Positions 1 through 7,569 of a stretch of DNA of 33,217 nucleotides are shown here, in pieces. A program made the translations under genes and the position numbers. Position 1 is the stretch's first letter, and every line of letters starts with the position of its first letter. Source of the stretch: an uncultured Prevotella sp. (GTDB taxonomy: Bacteria > Bacteroidota > Bacteroidia > Bacteroidales > Bacteroidaceae); the NCBI GenBank assembly GCA_900543155.1, contig UQQN01000015.1, positions 1-33,217 of the forward strand. The letters run 5' to 3'. The notes under the pieces were generated by a model that saw only the letters and a list, made by a program, of their open reading frames with translations, was not told the origin of the DNA and searched no databases.

Positions 1-393
1 ATGGCAAAAATTACTCCCATCGACATCATCAAGGGTGTCTCAGGTAAGTTTGGTGGCGGTAACTCAAAAGAGTACTTCGCTACGAACAAGTGCAGCTACA
101 CCATCCACTTTGCAAAGCGAGTTAACCCCTACACGGGTCCTGCTACCGAAAAGCAGTTGGAAATTCGCAAACGCTTCAAGAGCAAGCAGAAGGCGGTTAT
201 CGCTTGGCTCCGTGCCAACCGTGCCACTGCGGACCGCCCTGCTACCGAGGCTTACCTTATCGCATACGACTTGAAGCGTCGCTACGGCTTTTCAAACATC
301 AATCAGGTAGTTTACAAATACCTAAACGAGAACTTGGAGGTGGTGCTCCCCAACATCGGCAACGACGCTGCAGAGGGCGGATTGGGCGCATAG
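1..393 (+). CDS. Small hypothetical protein, about 130 aa
   Basis: An open frame runs from an ATG at the first base of the window to TAG at 391-393. I do not recognise the family. The protein is basic in its middle part (Lys/Arg-rich around residues 38-75), has a Gly-rich stretch near residues 15-21 (KFGGGN) and an acidic, Gly-rich C-terminus; there is no signal peptide or membrane segment. The codons favour C-ending forms (AAC, ATC, TAC, CGC), and a hand count gives 154 G+C in the first 300 bases, about 51%, visibly above the flanking sequence. That could reflect high expression or a different origin. The start is taken at base 1, but an upstream extension cannot be excluded because the window begins there. 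The basic centre would suit nucleic-acid binding, but that is only a guess. Confidence 0.7.
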   Translation: MAKITPIDIIKGVSGKFGGGNSKEYFATNKCSYTIHFAKRVNPYTGPATEKQLEIRKRFKSKQKAVIAWLRANRATADRPATEAYLIAYDLKRRYGFSNINQVVYKYLNENLEVVLPNIGNDAAEGGLGA

Positions 394-484
394 CCGTTTT
401 CACGGAAATGCAAGAGGTTAAGAATTTGGTTCACTGAGAAATTTTTGTTTTTGACTAATTGAATAGGAATTAAGAAATTTTTCG

Positions 485-551
485 AGTGACAAAGTGACAC
501 CTAAGTAATTGATTATCAATGATTTAAGGTGTCACTTGTCACTTGTCACTT
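485..551. terminator. Stem-loop with GTCACTT tandem repeats
   Basis: Bases 485-502 pair with 527-543 (inner arms GTGACACCT and AGGTGTCAC) with a single bulged base and a 24-base AT-rich loop. The 3' arm runs into three tandem GTCACTT units at 531-537, 538-544 and 545-551. It lies about 90 bases downstream of the first gene and may end its transcript, but the following T-run is short (TTTTG), so terminator function is uncertain. Confidence 0.45.
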
Positions 552-644
552 TTGCTTTCACATTAAGTTTGTTGCAATTTTGCTTGTGTTTAGGGGTTGA
601 TTTTTGGGGGTGAACACCCTATCTTAGGGGGAGATTTGAACCAC

Positions 645-680
645 AAAAAAGGCGAAGCACTCTTTTGCAGAATGCTTCGC
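645..680 (-). terminator. Rho-independent terminator of the GH20 gene
   Basis: On the minus strand GCGAAGCA (680-673) pairs with TGCTTCGC (659-652) across a 13-base loop, followed by a C and six T (650-645). It lies about 40 bases past the stop codon of the minus-strand hexosaminidase gene. Confidence 0.8.
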
Positions 681-720
681 TTAAATATATTTAGAGTTAT
701 GGGATAGACTCCTGTGGGGC

Positions 721-2739
721 TTATTTAGCTTCTACCTTGAGGTTGGTAATAGTGCTCTTGAATTGTCCTGCTTGACGGAGGGGGAACACTAAAGTGCTTT
801 GGTAGAAAATCTTATCGGTGGGTTGGTATACGATAGGCTCGTAAGTGTAAGTGCCCTTTACCTGATAGTGAGCACGGTCTTGGTCGCGCATGATGTAAAG
901 CGTTTTAGGACCAAGTTCTTCCTTAACCTGACCGTCTACAATAAGACGAGTGAGCTTGTTTGTGCCTTCGATTGTGATGGTGTGCTTTTCGCCTGCAGGA
1001 ATGCGGTAGTTAAAGAGGTTGCGGTAACCTTCACGTTCAAAACCGAGTTTTCCTTGATCAGGGTCGGCGAGGTAGACTACAGCAGTAGAAGAACGGAAAA
1101 GTTCGGTGCCCTTAGCCTCTTGCTTGCCGTCGATGGTGAAGCTTACTGCATAATTGTAACCAATTTCTTCAACATCGAGTTTCTGACCTGCAGCTACAGT
1201 TTGCTGTTCGTAAACTACAGAACCAGCCTTTCCTAAACGGCCTAATTCGTTAACACCAGGAGCTTCGCTTAACGCAGCACGCTTGCTGTCGAACTCAGCG
1301 TAGGGGAGGGTAGTCTTTTTGCCCGTCCAGCACTTGACGGCGAGAGTTTGCAATGCTGGGTAAACTCGGTGGTGAACATCCTTAGTAGAAATGCCGTTGC
1401 CTACGTGGTCGTTCCAAACAGCAAACATACCACCTTCGATTTGCGGGTCGTTCTCTTCGAATGTTTTGTTGCCAATAACGGCAGGCGTCCAATGTTCGTA
1501 GAGGTATTGGCAGTTTAGGTAGTCGTAGTAGTAACCAGCAGCGGGCACAATGTAAGTAAGTCCGTCGGGGATGCTAACAAGTTGGTAACCCTTGTTTTTC
1601 ATATCCTCGGGGTCGGCATAACCATTATACCAAATGTCCATCAATACATTTTTAACCTTTACAGGTGTTTCGCCTTTGGCGTGTGTGAGGGCGCCCCAGC
1701 ATACGGCTTGTTTGCCAAAGCTTTCAACGTACTTGATGTAGTGGTCGGTAAATTCACGGAACTTTTCAACTACATCTTTTTTAGCGTTAGAGTATTCGTC
1801 TGTACCGATGTGAACACGTTTGCCACGGAATACGGGTTCTTTACCACTAAGATATTCCTTCCACAACGCATCCATAAACTTATAGGTTTCGGGGTTGAAG
1901 AGGTCGAGGTGGTCCATGCCATATTCCTTGCTACCAAGTTCTTTTTTATATTGCGTAAATGCCAAAGCGTGAGCAGGAGCATCAATTTCGGGGATGATAT
2001 CTACGCCATTGTTTTCTGCCAACTTTTGCAAGTCGATGAACTCTTTCTTTGTGTAAGAACCATCTTTAGCGGTTAAACCAGGGAATGTTTCGCTTTCAAG
2101 ACGGAAGGCGGCTTGAGTTTTATTCCAGTCGTTGCCAAAGTATTGACGGAAGCCATTGTCGTTAAGGTGAATTTGCAGTGTGTTCATCTTATAGTAAGCC
2201 ATGATCTTGGTGAGGTTACGCAAGTAATTCATGGGGATGAACTTACGTCCACAGTCGATCATGAAACCACGCAATTTATATTCGGGCACGTCAACGGTTT
2301 TACCCTTGGGCAGTCCGTTTTTGTTTTGTTCGTTCAACTGTAACAAGGTGCGTGTAGCCCAGAACAAGCCACGTTCGGTAGCAGCAGAGAGTTCAACAGT
2401 TGAGCCAATGTTCATGACATAGCCTTCTTGTCCGAGCTTTTTGTCGTTTTTGAGAGAGAGAACGATGTCACCAGGTTTTGCAGCTCCTTTAACAACTGTA
2501 AGATTGGTGCCAGACATTTCTTTAAAGTCTGCAACCAATGCGTTGGCAACAGTCATTGCTTTGGGGCTTTTAACGATGATGCGTCCCGAAAGTGTGGTTT
2601 GTCCTTCGGCTCCTGTCCACGTTTTAAGTTCGGGGACAACGAATGGCTTGGGGTTGATGTCTGCCCAAATGCTACCTGCTGAGAGGAGGCAGCACGCAGC
2701 CATTACAAGCCATTTTTTTGTGCTGAATAGATTGTTCAT
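721..2739 (-). CDS. Secreted GH20 beta-N-acetylhexosaminidase with C-terminal LamG-like domain
   Basis: This is a 672-aa glycoside hydrolase family 20 enzyme, expected to release terminal GlcNAc/GalNAc from glycans by substrate-assisted catalysis. Residues 1-26 look like a Sec signal peptide (KK, hydrophobic core, SIWA before Asp), so the enzyme is probably periplasmic or exported. Residues about 30-145 resemble the GH20b N-terminal domain; the catalytic barrel follows, with GFMIDCGRKFIP near 158 and the catalytic Asp-Glu pair at D314-E315 in HIGTDEYS, where many GH20 enzymes have HIGGDE. After about residue 500 a beta-rich region (SFTIDGK, ELFRSS, HTITIEGTNKLTRLIVDG) looks like a LamG/jelly-roll module. 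There is no SusCD pair or sulfatase next to it. The gene has its own terminator and divergent repeat-borne promoters upstream. Exact substrate is not deducible. Confidence 0.9.
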   Translation of the reverse strand: MNNLFSTKKWLVMAACCLLSAGSIWADINPKPFVVPELKTWTGAEGQTTLSGRIIVKSPKAMTVANALVADFKEMSGTNLTVVKGAAKPGDIVLSLKNDKKLGQEGYVMNIGSTVELSAATERGLFWATRTLLQLNEQNKNGLPKGKTVDVPEYKLRGFMIDCGRKFIPMNYLRNLTKIMAYYKMNTLQIHLNDNGFRQYFGNDWNKTQAAFRLESETFPGLTAKDGSYTKKEFIDLQKLAENNGVDIIPEIDAPAHALAFTQYKKELGSKEYGMDHLDLFNPETYKFMDALWKEYLSGKEPVFRGKRVHIGTDEYSNAKKDVVEKFREFTDHYIKYVESFGKQAVCWGALTHAKGETPVKVKNVLMDIWYNGYADPEDMKNKGYQLVSIPDGLTYIVPAAGYYYDYLNCQYLYEHWTPAVIGNKTFEENDPQIEGGMFAVWNDHVGNGISTKDVHHRVYPALQTLAVKCWTGKKTTLPYAEFDSKRAALSEAPGVNELGRLGKAGSVVYEQQTVAAGQKLDVEEIGYNYAVSFTIDGKQEAKGTELFRSSTAVVYLADPDQGKLGFEREGYRNLFNYRIPAGEKHTITIEGTNKLTRLIVDGQVKEELGPKTLYIMRDQDRAHYQVKGTYTYEPIVYQPTDKIFYQSTLVFPLRQAGQFKSTITNLKVEAK

Positions 2740-2909
2740 TGAAAATGATTAGGTAAGATTAATTATTAGGCTGTTCTCATATAAAACAACAAGTTTAGGG
2801 GTAGAAGTTTTAGGTTGTGAAGGAAATATAGCTTCATAAAATCTTCAATATTCATAAACTTTTTTCGTCTTAAACAAGCTATTTTTAGAAAAAGCCATTT
2901 GATTTTGTG

Positions 2910-2940
2910 CAAAGTTAGTGCAAGGCGAGCGCAATACAAA
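2910..2940 (-). promoter_or_regulatory. Promoter of GH20 gene, proximal
   Basis: Read on the minus strand, TTTG (2940-2937) is followed after exactly 19 bases by TAACTTTG (2917-2910). This fits the Bacteroidetes -33/-7 pattern. Transcription would start near 2903, giving a leader of about 160 bases before the ATG at 2739. It lies in a repeat copy (see 2907-3090). Confidence 0.7.
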
Positions 2941-2994
2941 ATAAAAAGCTAGGTTTTTTATTTTATTGCCGAGCCGCAGCCTAACTTCGCGAAG

Positions 2995-3025
2995 CAAAGT
3001 TAGTGTATGGCAAGCGCATGGCAAA
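2995..3025 (-). promoter_or_regulatory. Second minus-strand promoter-like copy
   Basis: The same arrangement recurs on the minus strand: TTTG (3025-3022), 19 bases, TAACTTTG (3002-2995). It could be a distal promoter for the GH20 gene or a remnant of repeat duplication. Confidence 0.5.
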
Positions 3026-3053
3026 GTAAAAACGAAAGTTTTTTGACTTTCAC

Positions 3054-3084
3054 TTTGTCATTCGCTCGCCTTGCACTAACTTTG
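3054..3084 (+). promoter_or_regulatory. Promoter of the phosphosugar mutase gene
   Basis: TTTG at 3054-3057, 19 bases, then TAACTTTG at 3077-3084. It predicts a start near 3091 and a leader of about 85 bases to the ATG at 3176. It is the mirror image of the minus-strand copy at 2995-3025. Confidence 0.7.
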
Positions 3085-3175
3085 CTTCGCAATAACAAGT
3101 AAACTTAAAAAATTGCGCATTTGCTTTTTTATTAAATAGGGGCGCATGCGCTTTTTTAAATACGTAAAAATAACT

Positions 3176-4927
3176 ATGGATAATCAACTCGTTGCTCAGT
3201 GTGAGCAAGTAGCCAAGCAATGGCTGGACTCTGACTGCTATGATGCAGAAACCAAGAAGGCTGTAAAGGCCATGATTGAGAGTGCAGATAAAACGGAACT
3301 CGTTGAATCGTTCTACAAAACACTTGAATTTGGTACTGGCGGTTTGCGTGGTATCATGGGCCCTGGTACTAACCGTATGAACATCTACACTGTGGGTGCT
3401 GCTACGCAAGGCCTTTCTAACTACTTGAACATTTGCTTTAAGGACCGCGACGAAATTAGTGTTGTTGTTGGTCACGACTGCCGTAATAACAGCCGTTTGT
3501 TTGCTGAAACTGCAGCTAATATCTTCTCGGCTAATGGCATTAAGGTGTATCTTTTTGAAGATATGCGTCCTACTCCTGAGATGTCGTTTGCTATCCGTCA
3601 TTTAGGTTGCCAAAGCGGTATCATTTTGACTGCAAGCCACAATCCTAAAGAATATAATGGTTACAAGGCATATTGGGATGATGGTGCACAGGTTCTTGCA
3701 CCGCACGACAATGGTATTATTGCCGAAGTGAACAAGGTTAAGGTTGAGGACATTAAGTTTGAGGGTAACCCCGCACTTATCCAAGTTATTGGTAAGGAAA
3801 TCGATAAAATCTATCTTGATAAGGTTCACACATTGAGCATCGATCCTGAGGTTATTAAGCGCCAAAAGGATTTGAAGATTGTTTACACTCCGTTGCACGG
3901 CACAGGTATGATGTTGATTCCCGATTCGTTGAAACTTTGGGGTTTCGAAAACGTGCACTGCGTAGCCGAGCAAATGGTTAAAGATGGTAATTTCCCCACA
4001 GTAAAGAGCCCGAATCCCGAAAACGGTGAAGCTCTCACCATGGCCCTTGATTTGGCTAAGAGCATTGATGCTGATATCGTTATGGCCTCGGACCCTGATG
4101 CAGACCGTGTGGGTATGGCTTGCAAGAACGATAAGGGCGAATGGGTATTGGTTGATGGTAACCAAACTTGCATGATCTTCCTTTACTACATCATTATGAA
4201 TCGTAAGGCTCAAGGAAAGATGCAGCCCAACGACTTTATTGTGAAGACTATTGTAACAACCGAACTCATTAAGGCTATTGCTGATAAGAATCACATCAAG
4301 ATGTTCGATGGTTACACTGGCTTTAAGTGGATTGCTCGTTTCATTCGTATGAACGAAGGCAAGTTGCAGTATATTGGTGGTGGTGAAGAAAGCTATGGTT
4401 TCTTGGCTGAAGATTTCTGCCGTGATAAGGATGCTGTTTCTGCTTGTTCATTGCTCGCTGAAATTTGTGCATGGGCTAAGGATCAGGGCAAGACTCTCTA
4501 CGATGTATTGATGGATATCTATCTTGAATACGGTTTGTCTGTAAACAAAACTATCAACGTAGTTAAGCCTGGTAAGTCGGGTGCCGACGAAATTAAGGCT
4601 ATGATGGAGAACTTCCGTACAAATCGTCCTACTGAAATTGCTGGTTCTAAGGTAATTTGTACGAAGGACTATGAAGTATTGAAGGAATATGATGCTGACG
4701 GTACAGAAAAATCACTCGACCTCAACGACTTCCCCGAGAAGAGCAATGTTCTTCAGTGGTACACCGAAGATGGCACAAAGGTAAGTGTTCGTCCTTCGGG
4801 TACTGAACCCAAAATTAAGTTCTACATTGAAGTAAAGGGTCACATGAATTGTCCCAAGTGCTATGTAGGTGCAGTCGCCGATGCTAACGAAAAGATTGAA
4901 GCTGTACAGAAGAGCCTCGGACTTTAA
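3176..4927 (+). CDS. Phosphoglucomutase/phosphomannomutase family enzyme
   Basis: This 583-aa alpha-D-phosphohexomutase interconverts sugar 1-phosphates and 6-phosphates in the cytoplasm. It feeds glycogen, cell-wall and nucleotide-sugar synthesis. All four family signatures are visible. The phosphoserine loop TASHNP has its serine at residue 154. The metal loop is DPDADRVG, the sugar-binding loop GGGEESYGF, and the phosphate-binding loop RPSGTEPK lies near the C-terminus. GTGGLRG near residue 55 and the overall length match the PgcA/PGM2 branch rather than the shorter AlgC/ManB type. I take ATG 3176 (MDNQLV) as the start: an in-frame ATG at 3146 adds ten residues (RFFKYVKIT) unlike the family. 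A repeat-borne promoter lies upstream and a strong terminator downstream. Glucose versus mannose preference cannot be read from sequence. Confidence 0.92.
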   Translation: MDNQLVAQCEQVAKQWLDSDCYDAETKKAVKAMIESADKTELVESFYKTLEFGTGGLRGIMGPGTNRMNIYTVGAATQGLSNYLNICFKDRDEISVVVGHDCRNNSRLFAETAANIFSANGIKVYLFEDMRPTPEMSFAIRHLGCQSGIILTASHNPKEYNGYKAYWDDGAQVLAPHDNGIIAEVNKVKVEDIKFEGNPALIQVIGKEIDKIYLDKVHTLSIDPEVIKRQKDLKIVYTPLHGTGMMLIPDSLKLWGFENVHCVAEQMVKDGNFPTVKSPNPENGEALTMALDLAKSIDADIVMASDPDADRVGMACKNDKGEWVLVDGNQTCMIFLYYIIMNRKAQGKMQPNDFIVKTIVTTELIKAIADKNHIKMFDGYTGFKWIARFIRMNEGKLQYIGGGEESYGFLAEDFCRDKDAVSACSLLAEICAWAKDQGKTLYDVLMDIYLEYGLSVNKTINVVKPGKSGADEIKAMMENFRTNRPTEIAGSKVICTKDYEVLKEYDADGTEKSLDLNDFPEKSNVLQWYTEDGTKVSVRPSGTEPKIKFYIEVKGHMNCPKCYVGAVADANEKIEAVQKSLGL

Positions 4928-4990
4928 TATTCCCCCCAGTAGTAGGCATTACTTTAAAGATTAAAAAAGCCTATTTAACGGTAAACATAA

Positions 4991-5052
4991 GCAGCAAGCA
5001 ACACATTATTGGCAAAAGCCTATTGTTATGTTGCTTGCTGCTTTCTTTTTTT
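4991..5052 (+). terminator. Rho-independent terminator of the mutase gene
   Basis: GCAGCAAGCAACA (4991-5003) pairs perfectly over 13 bp with 5029-5041, followed by TTTCTTTTTTT. The TTG codon at 5023 that would extend the next frame lies in this structure, which supports the ATG at 5068 for the next gene. Confidence 0.85.
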
Positions 5053-5067
5053 GAACACAACAATCAC

Positions 5068-5829
5068 ATGAAAGCCTATTATTTTTTATTTTGTCAAGAC
5101 GAATTATTGCTCACAGCCAGCAACCAAGTTCCTTTGACAGAAGAGGTCCCCATACAATTAGAGGCTTGGCAACAGTTGCACCATTTGCCCAATTTAGATG
5201 GACATCCGTGTTACACAGCTAAACTTGATGCTCCCATTACCACTGAGGGTTGGCAGATGATGCCCTTACGTGCTTCGTTCGATGTTTTGCCTACCTCCGT
5301 TTATAACATGGCAGGCAAAGCCCGCGAAATATTATATTGGGACCAAAATACCAAATATTGTGGTGTGTGTGGTGCGCCCATGAAGTTACACACCGACATT
5401 TCAAAGCGTTGCACCAACTGTGGCAAAGAGGTTTGGCCAGCTTTGGCTACGGCTATTATTGTGGCAGTGAGCCGTAATAACGACGAAGAAATATTGCTTG
5501 TGCAGAGCAATAAATTTAAGAAAGACTATTTAGGATTGGTGGCAGGATTTGTTGAAACTGGCGAAACGCTTGAAGAATGTTTGCGCAGAGAAGTATGGGA
5601 AGAAACACATATTCGCGTTAAAAACATTCGTTATTTTGCTTCACAACCTTGGCCTTATCCCAGTGGATTGATGGTAGGTTTCACTGCTGAATACGAGGAT
5701 GGCGATTTGCAATTACAGCGTTCTGAATTAAACAAAGGTGGATGGTTTAGACGTGATAATATGCCAGCTATTCCAGGCGAAGTGAGTTTGGCACGTCATC
5801 TGATAGATTATTGGATAGGGCGAAAATAA
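5068..5829 (+). CDS. nudC: NudC-type NAD(H) diphosphatase (zinc-ribbon Nudix hydrolase)
   Basis: This 253-aa protein has the NudC layout. There is an N-terminal beta domain, then a four-cysteine zinc ribbon (C98, C101, C115, C118), then a Nudix domain. The NudC-specific motif SQPWPYPSGLM follows the Nudix box. Family members cleave NADH/NAD+ to NMN(H) and AMP and can remove NAD caps from RNA. The Nudix box reads G-x5-E-x7-REVWEETHI: the catalytic Glu residues are intact, but the usual Gly near the end is His. The start is ATG 5068; the upstream TTG extension falls in the preceding terminator. No clear promoter fits between that terminator and the ATG, so expression may depend on readthrough. 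The gene converges with prfC at a shared terminator. Confidence 0.9.
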   Translation: MKAYYFLFCQDELLLTASNQVPLTEEVPIQLEAWQQLHHLPNLDGHPCYTAKLDAPITTEGWQMMPLRASFDVLPTSVYNMAGKAREILYWDQNTKYCGVCGAPMKLHTDISKRCTNCGKEVWPALATAIIVAVSRNNDEEILLVQSNKFKKDYLGLVAGFVETGETLEECLRREVWEETHIRVKNIRYFASQPWPYPSGLMVGFTAEYEDGDLQLQRSELNKGGWFRRDNMPAIPGEVSLARHLIDYWIGRK

Positions 5830-5838
5830 TGTTGGATG

Positions 5839-5904
5839 TAAAATGCCATGCGGTAATGGGTAATTGATGTTTATCATTCACTCATTGCCGCATGGCATAT
5901 TTTG
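5839..5904. terminator. Bidirectional terminator between nudC and prfC
   Basis: ATGCCATGCGGTAATG (5843-5858) pairs with 5883-5898 over 16 bp with one G-U. A-rich bases lie before it and ATTTT after it, so it can act for both convergent genes. Confidence 0.8.
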
Positions 5905-5920
5905 AATACTTACTTATGAA

Positions 5921-7489
5921 TTAAAACTCACTTGTAAAGTGGAATTTAATGTGTTCAAAGTCTTGTTGAGCCATCTGCAATACATAACCCGAGTCTGCTA
6001 AGAACACATCACGTCCTTCGCGGTCTTTAGCCATATATTGGTATTTACGCTTTTTGAAGTTTTCAAGTTCAGCCTCGTTGTCGCTTTCAATCCAGCAAGC
6101 CTTATAAAGGTGTACAGGTTCCCAACGACATTTTGCATTATATTCGTTTTCAAGGCGATACTGAATTACCTCAAACTGCAACTGACCTACTGTGCCAATA
6201 ATTTTTCTACCATTAAATTGGTTTACGAACAACTGAGCCACACCTTCGTCCATCAACTGTTCAATACCCTTGTTCAGCTGCTTCGTCTTCATCGGGTCGG
6301 CATTCTCGATGTACTTAAACATTTCGGGCGAGAATGAGGGTAATCCACGGAAGTGAAGTTGTTCGCCTTCAGTAAGCGTGTCGCCAATTTTAAAAATGCC
6401 ATTATCAGGCAAACCTACAATGTCGCCAGCCCAAGCCTCGTCAATCGTACTCTTGCGCTGTGCCATAAACTGTGTGGGCGATGAAAAACGAACTGTCTTA
6501 CCATTTCGCACATGCAAGTAAGGTTTGTTACGTTCAAAACGTCCTGAGCAAACCTTGCAGAAAGCAATACATGAACGGTGGTTCGGGTCGATGTTAGCCG
6601 TAATCTTAAAGATAAAACCAGTAAACTTAGGTTCATCAGGATTTACAGTGCGTTCTTCAGCCAAAGTGGGGTGAGGGTAGGGGGCAATCTTCACAAAGCA
6701 GTCAAGCAACTCCTTCACACCAAAGTTGTTCAGTGCAGAACCAAAGAACACAGGAGCTACTTCGGCGTCTAAGTAATTCTGTTGATCAAAGTCTGGATAA
6801 ACCCCACTTACCAATTCTAAGTCATCGCGTAAGCTTTTAGCGTCAGCCTCGCCCACGTGTGCCTCAAGCTCATCGCTATCAATGTCTACAGCAATTTTCT
6901 CTGTTACCTTTTGTTTATCAGCGGCAAAGAGGTTAAGTTGTTGTTCATAGATGTTATAAACACCCTTAAAGCGCGAGCCTTGGTTGATAGGCCATGAAAG
7001 AGGACGTACTTTGATTTGCAATTCTTGTTCAAGTTCGTCAAGCAAGTCAAACGGATCCTTACCTTCGCGGTCCATTTTGTTGATAAAGATAATAACGGGA
7101 GTTTTGCGCATACGGCAAACCGTCATCAACTTACGAGTCTGCGTTTCTACACCCTTAGCACTATCCACCACAATAATAGCAGAGTCTACAGCAGTGAGTG
7201 TACGGAAGGTATCTTCGGCAAAGTCTTGGTGACCCGGAGTGTCAAGGATATTTACCTTGTAGCCCTCGTAGTCAAACTCCATTACCGAAGTTGTTACAGA
7301 AATACCGCGTTGTTTTTCAATTTCCATCCAGTCGGATGTTGCGCTTTTCTTAATCTTATTATTCTTTACGGCACCAGCCACCTGAATCTGACCACCAAAG
7401 AGCAAGAGCTTTTCAGTAAGCGTAGTCTTACCGGCATCAGGGTGAGAGATAATGGCGAATGTGCGTCGACGTGAAATTTCAGGATTCAT
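5921..7489 (-). CDS. prfC: Peptide chain release factor 3
   Basis: This 522-aa translational GTPase is close to the usual RF3 length (about 529 in E. coli). RF3 recycles RF1/RF2 from the ribosome after termination. The G motifs are canonical: SHPDAGKTT at residues 15-23, switch I with RGISVT near 61, DTPGHQDF at 83-90 with catalytic His87, and NKMD at 137-140. Later segments (FKITANIDPNHR, VGLPDNGIFKIGD) match RF3 domains II/III. It is the last gene of the minus-strand cluster; an 80-base gap separates it from the acyltransferase gene and holds no obvious promoter, so co-transcription is plausible. Confidence 0.96.
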   Translation of the reverse strand: MNPEISRRRTFAIISHPDAGKTTLTEKLLLFGGQIQVAGAVKNNKIKKSATSDWMEIEKQRGISVTTSVMEFDYEGYKVNILDTPGHQDFAEDTFRTLTAVDSAIIVVDSAKGVETQTRKLMTVCRMRKTPVIIFINKMDREGKDPFDLLDELEQELQIKVRPLSWPINQGSRFKGVYNIYEQQLNLFAADKQKVTEKIAVDIDSDELEAHVGEADAKSLRDDLELVSGVYPDFDQQNYLDAEVAPVFFGSALNNFGVKELLDCFVKIAPYPHPTLAEERTVNPDEPKFTGFIFKITANIDPNHRSCIAFCKVCSGRFERNKPYLHVRNGKTVRFSSPTQFMAQRKSTIDEAWAGDIVGLPDNGIFKIGDTLTEGEQLHFRGLPSFSPEMFKYIENADPMKTKQLNKGIEQLMDEGVAQLFVNQFNGRKIIGTVGQLQFEVIQYRLENEYNAKCRWEPVHLYKACWIESDNEAELENFKKRKYQYMAKDREGRDVFLADSGYVLQMAQQDFEHIKFHFTSEF

Positions 7490-7569
7490 TTAATTTGTTA
7501 AGTGTGTAGGGTTAAGTTTTGGTGTGAACAAGAGTAGGGGATTGTACCTTCTCGTCACACAACTTATTA

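Larger units (their letters stand above)
394..720. other. Gene-free stretch with stem-loop and terminator
   Basis: No convincing coding frame lies here; the 62-codon minus-strand frame at 312-500 overlaps the end of the first gene and a stem-loop. Two structures stand out, both annotated separately: a stem-loop at 485-543 with repeated GTCACTT units, and a minus-strand terminator at 645-680. The rest (about 555-640) is T/G-rich with no recognisable signal. Confidence 0.6.
2907..3090. repeat. Promoter-bearing repeat island, three copies, two inverted
   Basis: Three related units of about 39 bases share the core GCAAAGTTAGTG followed by a GGC-AGCGCA-like segment and CAAA. Copy 1 starts at about 2907 and copy 2 spans 2989-3027. 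Copy 3 lies inverted at 3052-3090. Copies 2 and 3 are the same length and differ at only about six positions, so they form a long inverted repeat around a 24-base spacer. Each copy carries a full TTTG-N19-TAACTTTG promoter. A palindrome CTTCGCGAAG sits at 2985-2994. Confidence 0.75.

Noticed and set aside
3050..3601. 183-codon minus-strand frame opposite the mutase gene
   Set aside because: It is the antisense shadow of a gene with complete active-site motifs and shows no domain pattern.
721..4927. Polysaccharide utilisation locus around the GH20 gene
   Set aside because: No SusC/SusD pair, sensor or other CAZyme is adjacent; the neighbour is a housekeeping mutase.
5023..5067. TTG-initiated extension of nudC
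   Set aside because: The TTG and following codons lie in the 3' arm and T-run of the mutase terminator; ATG 5068 begins a typical NudC N-terminus.
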